NCBI RefSeq assembly: GCF_028826105.1
Contig: NZ_JAQGPL010000001.1
Span: 3,808,501-3,872,500 of the forward strand
Origin: Paenibacillus humicola
GTDB taxonomy: Bacteria; Bacillota; Bacilli; Paenibacillales; Paenibacillaceae
Reading direction: 5' to 3'
Length of the DNA stretch: 64,000 bases
Within the stretch, counting starts at the first letter, position 1. Each line of letters opens with the position of its first letter. Below the pieces are notes generated by a model. That model did not search any database. It had not been told where the DNA came from and saw only the letters and a list, made by a program, of their open reading frames with translations. The translations under genes were made by a program, and so were the position numbers. This document shows, one piece after another, positions 29,294 through 37,593 of this stretch.

Positions 29294-30307
29294 CTAATTT
29301 TGCCCCCGTTCGATAGCGACGGCGTGCGCGATGCACGGGATGCTTTCGCCCTGCTGATACGACAGCGGGGACAGCAGCGCGCCGGTAGCCACCACGAGAA
29401 TCCGGTTCAGATCGCCGCGCGCGAGCCGCTTCAGCAGATGGCCGTAAGTCACGACGGCCGAGCATGCGCATCCGCTTCCGCCCGCCTGCACGCTTTGCTT
29501 GTCGACATCGTACACCATCAGGCCGCAGTCGGAGAAAACCGTGCTGTCCATCGGCACCCCTTCGCGGGCCAGCAAATCGGATGCGATTTTGTGGCCGACC
29601 CTTGCCAGGTCTCCCGTTACGATCAAATCGTAGTCGCCCGGAGCCCTGCCGGTATCGTTAAAATGCGACTTGATCGTATCGACCGCCGCCGGCGCCATTG
29701 CCGCCCCCATATTGAACGGGTCCTTGATGCCGAGATCGACGATTTTGCCGATCGTCGCGCATTCGACCACAGGGCCGCTCCCTTCATGCGCCAGGACGGC
29801 CGCGCCCGCTCCCGTAACGGTAAACTGCGCCGTCGGCGGCTTCTGGGAACCGTATTCGGTCGGGTAGCGAAACTGCTTCTCGGCCGTGCAGTTATGGCTG
29901 CTCGTTCCGGCAAGCACGTACTGCCCGGAGCCCGAATTGACGATCAGCGCCGCAAGCGCCAGCGATTCCATCGAAGTCGAGCAGGCGCCGAATACGCCGA
30001 GGTAAGGCGCGCCGATCGTGCGGGCGGCGAAGCTGCTCGAAATGATCTGGTTCATCAAATCGCCGCCGACATAAAATTGCAGCCGTTTCTTGTCCAGCTG
30101 CGCGGCCTTCAGCGCAAAATCGGATGCCTGCTCCAGCAGCAGCCGCTCCGCCTTTTCCCAGCTTTTCTGCTGCATGTCGAGCTCGGGGTGGACCAGATCG
30201 AAATCGGACGCGAGCGGACCGTTCCCTTCCTCGGGGCCGACGACGGTCGCCGCCCCGGCGATGACGGGCCTCCGGTCGAACCACCACGTTTGTGCGCCCC
30301 GGAGCAT
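29294..30307 (-). CDS. spoVAD: Stage V sporulation protein AD
   Basis: 337-residue thiolase-fold protein that binds dipicolinic acid in the SpoVA complex. Seen: TWWFDRRPVIAGAATVVGPE at the N-terminus, FGACSTSMESLALAALIVNSG around the thiolase-like site, and GGSGCACSAVVTYGHLLKRL near the end. The longer frame adds 76 arginine-rich residues that overlap spoVAC antisense-like and are rejected. ATG 30307 lies just after the spoVAC stop (TGACATG), with AAGGGG upstream. It is an ordinary family member. Confidence 0.95.
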   Translation of the reverse strand: MLRGAQTWWFDRRPVIAGAATVVGPEEGNGPLASDFDLVHPELDMQQKSWEKAERLLLEQASDFALKAAQLDKKRLQFYVGGDLMNQIISSSFAARTIGAPYLGVFGACSTSMESLALAALIVNSGSGQYVLAGTSSHNCTAEKQFRYPTEYGSQKPPTAQFTVTGAGAAVLAHEGSGPVVECATIGKIVDLGIKDPFNMGAAMAPAAVDTIKSHFNDTGRAPGDYDLIVTGDLARVGHKIASDLLAREGVPMDSTVFSDCGLMVYDVDKQSVQAGGSGCACSAVVTYGHLLKRLARGDLNRILVVATGALLSPLSYQQGESIPCIAHAVAIERGQN

Positions 30308-30308
30308 G

Positions 30309-30794
30309 TCAGTGCCCCTTAATGCCGAGCGCCATGTAAATGATGCCGACGAAGAAAGCCGCCACCGTGCCGAAGACGATGACCGAACCGGCCAGCTTGA
30401 ACATGTTGCCGCCCACGCCGAGCACAAGCCCTTCGCTGCGATGCTCGAGCGCCGCCGAACACATCGAGTTGGCAAAGCCGGTAACGGGAACGGCCGTACC
30501 CGCTCCCGCCCATTGAGCGATCTTGTCATAGACACCCATGCAGGTCATAATGACGGAGATCAGGATGAGCACCGCCACGGTCGGATTGGCCGCCTGCTTG
30601 CGCCCCATATCGAATACATAAACGAAGAAATCCTGAATCCCCTGTCCCGCGAGACAGATGGCGCCCCCGACGAGAAAGGCGCGGATGCAGTTGGCCAGCA
30701 CCGACCGGGACGGCTCGCGCGTTTTGGCGAACGCCTGATACTCCTTTGGCGACATGGCCGTTTTTTTAAATTTGGCGCCTGATTTCACTGCCAC
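30309..30794 (-). CDS. spoVAC: Stage V sporulation protein AC
   Basis: 161-residue membrane protein, the mechanosensitive component of the SpoVA channel in B. subtilis. Seen: a hydrophilic N-terminus, then RAFLVGGAICLAGQGIQDFF, VAVLILISVIMTCMGVYD, GTAVPVTGFANSMCSAALE and VFGTVAAFFVGIIYMALGI. The start is GTG at 30794 behind GAAAGGAG. It is the first gene of spoVAC-spoVAD-spoVAE. The upstream bases should hold a forespore-specific promoter, but I could not identify SigG boxes with confidence. Confidence 0.95.
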   Translation of the reverse strand: MAVKSGAKFKKTAMSPKEYQAFAKTREPSRSVLANCIRAFLVGGAICLAGQGIQDFFVYVFDMGRKQAANPTVAVLILISVIMTCMGVYDKIAQWAGAGTAVPVTGFANSMCSAALEHRSEGLVLGVGGNMFKLAGSVIVFGTVAAFFVGIIYMALGIKGH

Positions 30795-30970
30795 TTCGCG
30801 AATCTCCTTTCAGCTTCGGATCAAACTTAGGTACAGTATTTGTCATTCGAGGCTGCATTATGCCGCGGCGCACGGGATGACATGCGGGCAGGCGGGTAAG
30901 CGGAGTAAGGCTGTGGATTGAAGCCGGAATCTTGCCGGGGCAGCGCGTACGAAGACCGGTCGGTGAGCAT

Positions 30971-31006
30971 AAAAAAGCCTCCGGTTTATTTCCCCCGGAG
31001 GAAAAT
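30971..31006 (-). terminator. Intrinsic terminator behind the small peptide gene
   Basis: On the minus strand CCTCCGGG pairs with CCGGAGG across an A/G-rich loop, followed by CTTTTTT. The only plausible gene it can serve is the short peptide frame at 31065-31142. The rest of 30795-31424 shows a GGTCTAAAGACC dyad near 31180 and no other gene. Confidence 0.85.
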
Positions 31007-31064
31007 CGCGTATCCTATCGGATACTATGCCGCGCTGCTGCCGGATGCGCCCTTCAAGGCGGAT

Positions 31065-31142
31065 TCAAAAAAGCGCGGCGACCAAAAGAACGGCCAGCAG
31101 CACGTACAGCGCCAGGACAAGCACCATAACGGTCCGTTGCAT
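31065..31142 (-). CDS. 25-residue hydrophobic membrane peptide
   Basis: A short frame encodes Met-Gln-Arg-Thr-Val, then 20 almost purely hydrophobic residues (MVLVLALYVLLAVLLVAALF) and a TGA stop. It is a single transmembrane helix with a short basic N-terminus. An AGGAG site lies 12 bases before the ATG, a slightly long spacing. A clear terminator follows 60 bp downstream, although no other gene in this 630-bp gap could use it. The size and shape recall small sporulation or stress membrane peptides (SpoVM is 26 residues), but the sequence is not recognisably one of them. The function is unknown. Confidence 0.5.
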   Translation of the reverse strand: MQRTVMVLVLALYVLLAVLLVAALF

Positions 31143-31389
31143 CGAGCCAAGCAGCTCCTCTCAAATGGTCTTGGGTCTTTAGACCATCTTATGCGGACAG
31201 GAGCGGATGCGGAGATTGTCCGGCATAAAGCTTCCGGGAGCACCTCCCGGACGGACGAATGATGCGAAACGTCGGTGCTCTCGAAGAGAGAAGGCGCGGA
31301 GCTTTGTTTCCCGCAAAGGCGGGACGTATGCACAGCGAAGGGAGAACGCCGTATCCCGCAAGCGGCGCGAAAATGAGCTGCGGATCTGC

Positions 31390-31434
31390 AAAAAAGCCGG
31401 GGTTTCGCGACGTCGCGGTTTTCGTTATCCCGAC
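31390..31434 (-). terminator. Probable terminator of the LacI gene
   Basis: On the minus strand GTCGGG at the stop codon can pair with CCCGGC, enclosing the palindrome CGCGACGTCGCG, followed directly by TTTTTT. Confidence 0.55.
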
Positions 31435-32591
31435 TGCCGGACGATGAGCCGGGCGGCGAGCACCACCTTCTCCGGCGGCGCTTCGGGTCGCTCCAGTCTG
31501 CGCACGAACGTCTCCACGGCCCGGATGCCGAGCCATTCCTTGGCCAGATCGACCGTCGTCAGCGGAACGGGCGCGGCGCCGCTCGCCGCCGTGTTGTCGA
31601 TGCCGACGACCCGGCAGCCGCCCGGCACGCGGACGTCCTGGACGGCAAGCAGGCGGACGAGCTCCAGCGCGATATCGTCGTTCGCGCAGACGAAGCCGTC
31701 CGGCAGCCCTTTCTCGGCAGCCGCCGAGGCCAGCCTGCGGGCGAGCGCGGCGCGCCATGGAGACGAACCGTACGGAATCGTCCATTTGCGCAGCTGAACG
31801 GCCGTTTTGCCGCCATCCCTGGGGGAGCGGTCCAGCTTCAGAGCGGCATAGCCGGACGTCCTTTTGCCGTTCAGATCGTCGATGGCGATCCGGCAGCCCC
31901 ACCACCGCTCCCGAAAGCTGACCGCGAAGCTGTCCCGGCCGACGAACGCGATAGACTCGCAGCCCTGCGACATTAATTGGTGGCAGGCCATGCGGCCGGC
32001 TTCCGCGTTCGCGTTCAGCACCGCATCGGTGAAGGCGACGGGCTCCTCGTGATCGACGAGCACGAGCGGAAGGCCGGTCCGCTTCAGCTCAAGCAGCGCT
32101 TCGGCGGGGCAGCTGCCGGCGATAATATAGCCGGCCGCCCGTTCGCCGCCGTCCGGGACGCAAAGCGGCCGGCCGCCGCCGCTCTCGCGGAACGTAAAAT
32201 AACGCGCGCGGTACCCGTACTGCCTGCAGCCCGCTTCGATGCCCTGGCGGATCCGTTGCCAGAAATACGGCTCCTCGGCATGCCGTTCGGGAAGGCCGAC
32301 ATCGATCAGCCCCCCTTCTTGCTCGCGTTCGCGGTCCGCATCCGCGCCGCATGCGGCGCCGGGCACCCCGCCCGTCGCTCCGCTTCTTAAGACCGCTTCG
32401 CCTCTTCCGGCCGCTCCGTCGCGGCCTGCTTTCCCCGGCGGAGACTGGTAGCCGAGCGCCCGGGCCATCGCCACCACCTGCCGCCGGGTCGCTTCGCTGA
32501 TGCCGTCCTTGCCGGCCAGCGCCTGCGATACGGTATATTTCGATACGCCGAGCCGGTCGGCGATTTGCTGCATCGACACTTTTTGCGCCAT
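31425..32591 (-). CDS. LacI family transcriptional regulator
   Basis: 388-residue predicted repressor. Seen: the N-terminal HTH (SMQQIADRLGVSKYTVSQAL) and ALGY hinge start; the periplasmic-binding-like effector domain from about residue 95 (GLIDVGLPERH); a central PLVLVDHEE; VAFVGRDSFAVSFRERWWGC; and DGFVCANDDIALELVRLL with the C-terminal TTVDLAKEWLGIRAVETFV. Between HTH and effector domain about 40 low-complexity residues (Gly/Ala/Arg/Glu-rich) replace the usual hinge helix, which is unusual. The gene is divergent from the 1052-residue glycoside hydrolase gene, so that enzyme is its likely target. ATG 32591 follows AAAGGGGC. Confidence 0.93.
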   Translation of the reverse strand: MAQKVSMQQIADRLGVSKYTVSQALAGKDGISEATRRQVVAMARALGYQSPPGKAGRDGAAGRGEAVLRSGATGGVPGAACGADADREREQEGGLIDVGLPERHAEEPYFWQRIRQGIEAGCRQYGYRARYFTFRESGGGRPLCVPDGGERAAGYIIAGSCPAEALLELKRTGLPLVLVDHEEPVAFTDAVLNANAEAGRMACHQLMSQGCESIAFVGRDSFAVSFRERWWGCRIAIDDLNGKRTSGYAALKLDRSPRDGGKTAVQLRKWTIPYGSSPWRAALARRLASAAAEKGLPDGFVCANDDIALELVRLLAVQDVRVPGGCRVVGIDNTAASGAAPVPLTTVDLAKEWLGIRAVETFVRRLERPEAPPEKVVLAARLIVRQSG

Positions 32592-32649
32592 GCCGTCCGC
32601 CCCTTTCCTAAGCTGATCTTTCCATTGACAAGCCGCTGCATCTTCCTCT

Positions 32650-32701
32650 AAAGTAGTCGCCGGAAACGGGTGTTGTCAACCTAACAATCCTAACATTTTA
32701 A
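32650..32701. promoter_or_regulatory. Overlapping divergent -35 boxes between LacI and GH genes
   Basis: TTGTCA on the plus strand (32673-32678) and TTGACA on the minus strand (32674-32679) share five bases. Weak -10 candidates follow: TTTTAA at 17 bp toward the hydrolase gene, and TACTTT at 18 bp toward lacI. No clear LacI palindrome was found. Confidence 0.4.
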
Positions 32702-32740
32702 GGTTTCTCTGAAACTACAGACGAAAGGTGTGCCAAACGA

Positions 32741-35700
32741 ATGAACAAAGGGGTCCTGTTTTACGACGCGGCGTTTCCTTACGACGGCCAAAGGCCGGAC
32801 GAGGCGGCGGTCCGGGCGCTTGCCGGCCATTTTGAGGTGACCGGCGCGGACGGGCTGGCGGAACAGCTGGAGCATGCAGACGTGCTGGTCCATTTGCACG
32901 GCTCCTATTTTCCGAAAACGGCCTGGCCGGCGATTCTGAAGCATCTGTCGCGGGGCAAAGGTCTCGTCCTGCTCGGCGGCGTGCCGTTCCGGCGCCCGGT
33001 TTACAAGGACGAAAGCGGCGCCTGGCAGGCTGAACCGGAGCAAACGGCCTACCATCAGCAGCTTCATATTCATGAGGCGCTGGCCGTCGACGTAAGCGCT
33101 GTCGAGCGGCTGTCCGCGAATCCCGACCTGCCGCTGTTCGACGGAGACGAGCGGCTGTTCACGATCGAGCCGGCGTTCGGGCTTGCGCTGCACGTGACGC
33201 GCGCTTCCGACCATCCGGCCGAAATGGGCTCCGGCGGTCCGATGGACGCGCATCTTTATCCGCTGCTGAAGGGAATCGGCGGAGGCGCATTAAACCGTGA
33301 GCTCGCCGCTCCCGCCGTCCTGCTCGAGCATACGAAAGGAACGTTCGCCGGCGGCCGCTGGGCACTGGTCTCGCAGGTGCTACGCGAGTCGTTCTGGCTG
33401 AGCGGAGGCGCGGAGGCGCTTGCGCGCTGGGCGGAATTTGCGGCGAGGGGCGTAACCGAGCTGTGGCTGAAGCCGAATTACGGCGCTTTCGAGCCCGGCG
33501 AACGTGCGGGACTTACGCTGCAGGCGCAGCATCTCCCGAGCGCCCGCGAAGGCGCCTCGGACGAGGCCGGCGCGTGGACGTTCAAGCTGCGCGTCCTGAA
33601 GGCGGCGAATAGCGCGGAAAGCGATCCGCAGCCGTTTTTCGCCTACGACGAAGCGCGCTTCGCGGAAGTGTGGCGGACGGAGACGACGCTGACAGCCGGT
33701 CGCGAGCTGACGTTCCGGCGTTTGCAGGTCGAGCCGCCCGTCGAAGCGGGCTTCTACGCCGTTGAATGCGAGGCTGTATCGGACACGGGCGAGCGCCGGA
33801 CGCTGCGCCAGGGCTTCTGGGGCTTCGACCGGGAGCTGCTCGCCGCAGGCGAACACCTTACCGCGGATCGCGACTATTTCCGCAAAGAAGGCCGCCCGCT
33901 GCCGATCGTCGGCATGACCTACATGACGAGCGATGTCGCGCGCAAATATTTGTTCCTGCCGAACGCAGCCGTCTGGGACCGCGACATGGCGCAGATGAAG
34001 CGGGCGGGCATCAACCTGATCCGCACGGGCATTTGGACCGCATGGCGCAACATCATGTTCGTCGACGGACATCCGTACGAGGAGGTGCTGCGGGCGATCG
34101 ACGCCTTCCTGCTGACGGCCAAACGGCACGGGCTGGAAGTGACGTTCAATTTCTTCTCCTTCGCGCCGGAGCTCTGGGAGGGCGTCAACCCGTACCTGGA
34201 CCCGCGCAGCGTCGAGGCGCAGAAACGGTTTATCGCGGCGATCGTGTCGCGCCATGCGGAGTCGAAGCATGTCCACTGGGATCTGATCAACGAGCCGTCG
34301 ATGTTCGATCCGAACCGGTTGTTTCAAGGGCCGCGATCGGCGCGCGATCCGTTCGAGCGAAAAGCGTTTATCGAGTGGCTGCAGCAGCGGCACGACAATA
34401 TCAGTACGCTTCAGGAGCGGTGGAACATGACGCCTGACGAGCTGCCGTCGTTCGATGCGGTGCAGCTCCCCGAACCGCGGAGCGTCAATTTCAACACGAC
34501 GGAGATTACGCCGAAGCGCGGCGGGCCGTGGCTCGATTATTCGCTGTTCAGCATGGACATGCACAACCGCTGGGCATCGCAGCTGGTCGAGACCATCCGC
34601 CGCATCCAGCCGGAGCAGCTCGTGACCGTCGGCCAGGACGAAGGGCTCGGCGCGCAGCGCCCGTCGCCGTTCTTCTACGCCGAAGCCGTCGATTATACGA
34701 CCGTGCACTCCTGGTGGAAAATGGACGCCCTCGTCTGGGACGGCATTTTCGCGAAAACGGCGGATAAGCCGAACCTGATCCAGGAAACGGGCATCATGTA
34801 CGTCGAAACGCCGGACGGCCGGGCGAAGCGGAGCGAGGCGGAGCTGCGCAACATTCTCGAGCGCAAGTACGCCTACTCGTTCTCGACGGGCGGCGCGGGC
34901 GCCGTGCAGTGGATCTGGAACATCAACTTCTATATGGACAACATTAACGAGTCGCATATCGGCGCGCTGCGGGCGGACGGCACCGAAAAGCCGGAAGCGG
35001 ACGTTTCGTACGATTTCGGCGCGTTTATGAGGCAAATCCGCGACCTGTTCGAGGGCCGGAAGCTCGAGGAAGTGGCGGTTATATTCCCGTATTCGAACGA
35101 TTTTTCCAGCCGGGGGCACGCTTACGAATCGACGACGCGGCTGATTCGCACGCTTGCCTATTCGATGAACGTACACCCGCTCGGCCTCGGCGAATATCAC
35201 CTCGAGGCGCTGGGTTCGGTGCGGCCGAAGCTCGTCATCGTGCCGAGCCCGCACAATTTCAGCGGCGCGGCGCTGGAGCGGCTGACCGCATACGTTCGCG
35301 AGAGCGGCGCAGCGCTGCTGTTCACCGGTCCGCTCGGCCTCGACGAATACTGGCGTCCGGCCGGCCGGCTCGAACGCGAGCTCGGGGCGCCGGCGGCAGC
35401 CGCCGTCCGCAACCTGCTCCGCGAGGAGCTGCTGGAGCTCGACGGCCGCCTGCTGCCGGTATCGTTCGGCGGCGGCCATATTGCAGACAGCTGCAAGCAG
35501 GCCGGGAGCGGGCCGGCGCAGCTCATCGACGCGAAGCTCGGCGCGGGCCGGCTGCTCTGGTGCCCGCTGCCGGTCGAGCTGAACGAGCGCGGCGAAACGC
35601 TCGAAGCCGTCTATGGCAAGGCGCTTGAGCTCGCCGGCGTCGGCCGGGAGCTCGAATGGGTGCGGGGCGGCGAGCTTCCCGGCGTGTACGGCCGGAAGCT

Positions 35701-35899
35701 GACCTTCGCCACCGGCGCACTGTACGTGTTCGTCTCGGAGCTCGGCTGCGACGCCGACATCGAGGTGCGCGACCCGCAGACCGGCAAACGATACGGCTTT
35801 ACGCTCGAGCAGGAGCGCACGGTAATGTTTGCCGCCGATGCAAGCGGCCGCATCACGGCCGTGTACCGGCCGCATGCCGTACAGATCAGCGAGCGGTAA
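32741..35899 (+). CDS. Large clan GH-A glycoside hydrolase with GATase-like domains
   Basis: 1052-residue enzyme. Residues 1-300 resemble a ThuA/glutamine-amidotransferase-like fold (GVLFYDAAFPY, then HADVLVHLHGSYF and GKGLVLLGGVPF). About 300-390 is beta-rich. About 390-775 is a TIM-barrel of the GH5/GH42 type (MKRAGINLIRTGIWTAWRN), with acid/base E518 in HWDLINEPSM and nucleophile E682 in LIQETGIM. About 775-900 is a second GATase-like part similar to the GH42 trimerisation domain (KLVIVPSPHNFSG). No signal peptide, so it is probably cytoplasmic and acts on imported oligosaccharides. The neighbouring LacI gene suggests induction by its substrate. The exact family and sugar cannot be fixed by eye; beta-galactosidase or beta-mannosidase-type activity is possible. 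Confidence 0.85.
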   Translation: MNKGVLFYDAAFPYDGQRPDEAAVRALAGHFEVTGADGLAEQLEHADVLVHLHGSYFPKTAWPAILKHLSRGKGLVLLGGVPFRRPVYKDESGAWQAEPEQTAYHQQLHIHEALAVDVSAVERLSANPDLPLFDGDERLFTIEPAFGLALHVTRASDHPAEMGSGGPMDAHLYPLLKGIGGGALNRELAAPAVLLEHTKGTFAGGRWALVSQVLRESFWLSGGAEALARWAEFAARGVTELWLKPNYGAFEPGERAGLTLQAQHLPSAREGASDEAGAWTFKLRVLKAANSAESDPQPFFAYDEARFAEVWRTETTLTAGRELTFRRLQVEPPVEAGFYAVECEAVSDTGERRTLRQGFWGFDRELLAAGEHLTADRDYFRKEGRPLPIVGMTYMTSDVARKYLFLPNAAVWDRDMAQMKRAGINLIRTGIWTAWRNIMFVDGHPYEEVLRAIDAFLLTAKRHGLEVTFNFFSFAPELWEGVNPYLDPRSVEAQKRFIAAIVSRHAESKHVHWDLINEPSMFDPNRLFQGPRSARDPFERKAFIEWLQQRHDNISTLQERWNMTPDELPSFDAVQLPEPRSVNFNTTEITPKRGGPWLDYSLFSMDMHNRWASQLVETIRRIQPEQLVTVGQDEGLGAQRPSPFFYAEAVDYTTVHSWWKMDALVWDGIFAKTADKPNLIQETGIMYVETPDGRAKRSEAELRNILERKYAYSFSTGGAGAVQWIWNINFYMDNINESHIGALRADGTEKPEADVSYDFGAFMRQIRDLFEGRKLEEVAVIFPYSNDFSSRGHAYESTTRLIRTLAYSMNVHPLGLGEYHLEALGSVRPKLVIVPSPHNFSGAALERLTAYVRESGAALLFTGPLGLDEYWRPAGRLERELGAPAAAAVRNLLREELLELDGRLLPVSFGGGHIADSCKQAGSGPAQLIDAKLGAGRLLWCPLPVELNERGETLEAVYGKALELAGVGRELEWVRGGELPGVYGRKLTFATGALYVFVSELGCDADIEVRDPQTGKRYGFTLEQERTVMFAADASGRITAVYRPHAVQISER

Positions 35900-35989
35900 T
35901 CCGCACGCTGATTCCCGGCATCAGCCGTGTACCGGCGGCAAGCCGTGCAGATCGGCCAAAGGTAAGCCGTACGCTGATTCCCTGAACGC
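35858..35989 (+). repeat. Imperfect 66-bp tandem duplication across the GH stop codon
   Basis: The segment from 35858 (GCCGTGTACCGGC) recurs at 35924 with exact 66-bp offset and about 80% identity. It includes a copy of the C-terminal codons, the stop region and the ACGCTGATTCCC motif. The second copy is non-coding. Confidence 0.8.
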
Positions 35990-36014
35990 GCCGGGCAGCA
36001 ACGCATTTAACAAC

Positions 36015-36050
36015 GAAACGGCCATCCTCCACGGACGGCCGTTTCTTGTG
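36015..36050 (+). terminator. Hairpin after the GH gene (proximal)
   Basis: A perfect 9-bp stem, GAAACGGCC/GGCCGTTTC, with a 13-base loop is followed by TTGTGTG. The T-tail is short, so it may be a weak terminator or a 3'-end stabiliser. Confidence 0.5.
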
Positions 36051-36057
36051 TGACAAC

Positions 36058-36114
36058 GGAAAAGCGCCCGTCTTAAACGATTTCATGGGGCTTAAGACAG
36101 GCGCTTCGTTTTCC
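36058..36114 (+). terminator. Terminator after the GH gene (distal, bidirectional)
   Basis: AAGCGCC-GTCTTAA pairs with TTAAGAC-GGCGCTT around a 16-base loop, followed by CGTTTTCC. The other strand ends in GCTTTTCC. Confidence 0.7.
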
Positions 36115-36117
36115 CTA

Positions 36118-36432
36118 TTCACACGATCGTACACAGATATTCGATATGCTCCTGCAGCTTCCGGCGACCTGTACCGATGCCGAAGCCGTCAGCGACCGTC
36201 GGCCAGTCGCGGCGGCACTGGAGAAAGGACCGGAGATAGAGCACAGCGGATGAAGAACGTGCGGAAACGGATCCGGAGCAATGCGAGAAAAATTGGGGCG
36301 TACTCGTCTATAAGGATTTTGCAGGAAACCTACGCGGACCGGAAGGCCGGCCGGAACGGGAAGTCGAGGCAAAACGTCCGGTTGGAAGGCGTATATGAGG
36401 GCGAAACATGGAGGTTTGTTATGCTTGTGAAA
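36118..36432. other. Intergenic stretch without recognisable gene
   Basis: About 315 bp lie between two terminators. A plus-strand frame from 36250 is open and basic (starting MKNVRKRIRSNARK), but its start has no SD, and it runs through the terminator at 36433 into the antisense of the aldo/keto reductase gene. An isolated SD-like GGAGG with ATG at 36421 shares that fate. I see no family similarity; a decayed gene remnant is possible. Confidence 0.5.
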
Positions 36433-36468
36433 CAAAATCGCCCCCGGAAGTTGATCCGGGAGCGGGTT
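36433..36468 (-). terminator. Intrinsic terminator of the aldo/keto reductase gene
   Basis: On the minus strand CGCTCCCGGA pairs with TCCGGGGGCG (one G-U pair) around a TCAACT loop, followed by ATTTTGTTT. Confidence 0.85.
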
Positions 36469-36495
36469 AAATGTCTTATAGGCCTTGTCCGTTTA

Positions 36496-37479
36496 TCAGT
36501 TCAGGCCGCCGAGAACGGGGTGCGGCACGTACGGCTCTTCGAGCTTTGCGATTTCCTCGGGCGTCAGCTTGAGCGATACCGCGGCAGCGGCGTCGTCAAG
36601 ATGATGCGGCTTTGTCGCGCCGATAATCGGCGCCGCAACCGCCTCCTTCTGCAGCACCCATGCGAGCGCGACCTGCGCGCGCGGCACGCCGCGCCCGGCC
36701 GCAACCTCGGCCACGCGCTCCACGACCTTGCGGTCCGCCGTTTCCATGACCGTATACAGCGCCTTCGCGAACTGGTCCGTCTCCGACCGGGCGCTCGTCT
36801 CTTCCCAGTCGCGGGTCAGACGGCCCCTGGCGAGCGGGCTCCACGGGATGACGCCGACTTGCTCCTCCTTGCAGAGCGGAAGCATCTCGCGCTCCTCTTC
36901 GCGGTACAGCAGGTTCAGGTAGTTCTGCATGGAGACGAAGCGCGTCCAGCCGTTGCGCTCGGCGGTGTGCTGCGCCTTCAGAAATTGCCAGGCGTACATG
37001 GAAGAAGCGCCGATATAGCGGGCTTTGCCGGCTTTTACGACATCGTGCAGCGCTTCCATCGTTTCTTCGATCGGCGTCTGGTTGTCCCACCGGTGAATCT
37101 GGTACAGGTCGACATAATCCATGCCGAGACGGCGCAGACTGTTATCGATTTCGGCCATGATCGCCTTGCGGGAAAGCCCGGCGCCGTTCGGCCCTTGGTG
37201 CATCCGGCCGTGCACCTTCGTCGCCACCACGATTTCGTCCCGGTTCGCGAAATCCCTCAGCGCGCGTCCGACGATTTCCTCGCTCGTGCCGTCGGAGTAA
37301 ACGTTTGCGGTATCGAAAAAGTTGATGCCGAGGTCAAGCGCTTTCCGGATAAAAGGGCGGCTCTGCTCTTCGCTGAGCGTCCACGTATGCCCGCCGCGGT
37401 CGGGCGCTCCGTAGCTCATGCAGCCCAGACAGATGCGGGAGACGTCCATCCCGGTCCTGCCGAGTTTCATATATTCCAT
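36496..37479 (-). CDS. Aldo/keto reductase
   Basis: 327-residue NADPH-dependent oxidoreductase with a TIM barrel. The catalytic tetrad is visible as Asp and Tyr in FFDTANVYSDG, Lys in VVATKVHG and His in DLYQIHRWD. N-terminal MKLGRTGMDVSRICLGCMSYG and C-terminal IIGATKPHHLDDA are typical of the YajO/YghZ-like group. The start ATG 37479 follows GAGGAG. It is transcribed alone, ending in the terminator at 36433. The substrate is unknown; sugar-derived or xenobiotic aldehydes are usual. Confidence 0.93.
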   Translation of the reverse strand: MEYMKLGRTGMDVSRICLGCMSYGAPDRGGHTWTLSEEQSRPFIRKALDLGINFFDTANVYSDGTSEEIVGRALRDFANRDEIVVATKVHGRMHQGPNGAGLSRKAIMAEIDNSLRRLGMDYVDLYQIHRWDNQTPIEETMEALHDVVKAGKARYIGASSMYAWQFLKAQHTAERNGWTRFVSMQNYLNLLYREEEREMLPLCKEEQVGVIPWSPLARGRLTRDWEETSARSETDQFAKALYTVMETADRKVVERVAEVAAGRGVPRAQVALAWVLQKEAVAAPIIGATKPHHLDDAAAAVSLKLTPEEIAKLEEPYVPHPVLGGLN

Positions 37480-37593
37480 CTCAAGACACTCCTCTTCCTC
37501 GATTTTTCCCTTCCTGTACGATTATAGCATTTTATGGCAGCCGCCGGACAAGCAGCGCGCGGAACGGGACTTCCGCTCCGCCGGGCAGGGACT

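Noticed and set aside
30795..30870. Possible SigG promoter before spoVAC
   Set aside because: A CATAATG-like element is present, but no -35 at acceptable spacing; not strong enough to list.
33380..35875. 831-codon minus-strand open frame
   Set aside because: It mirrors the glycoside hydrolase gene, whose sense frame has catalytic motifs and an SD; the antisense frame has neither.
36250..36495. Basic plus-strand frame in the gap after the GH gene
   Set aside because: No ribosome binding site at the start, and it reads through a strong terminator into antisense of the aldo/keto reductase.
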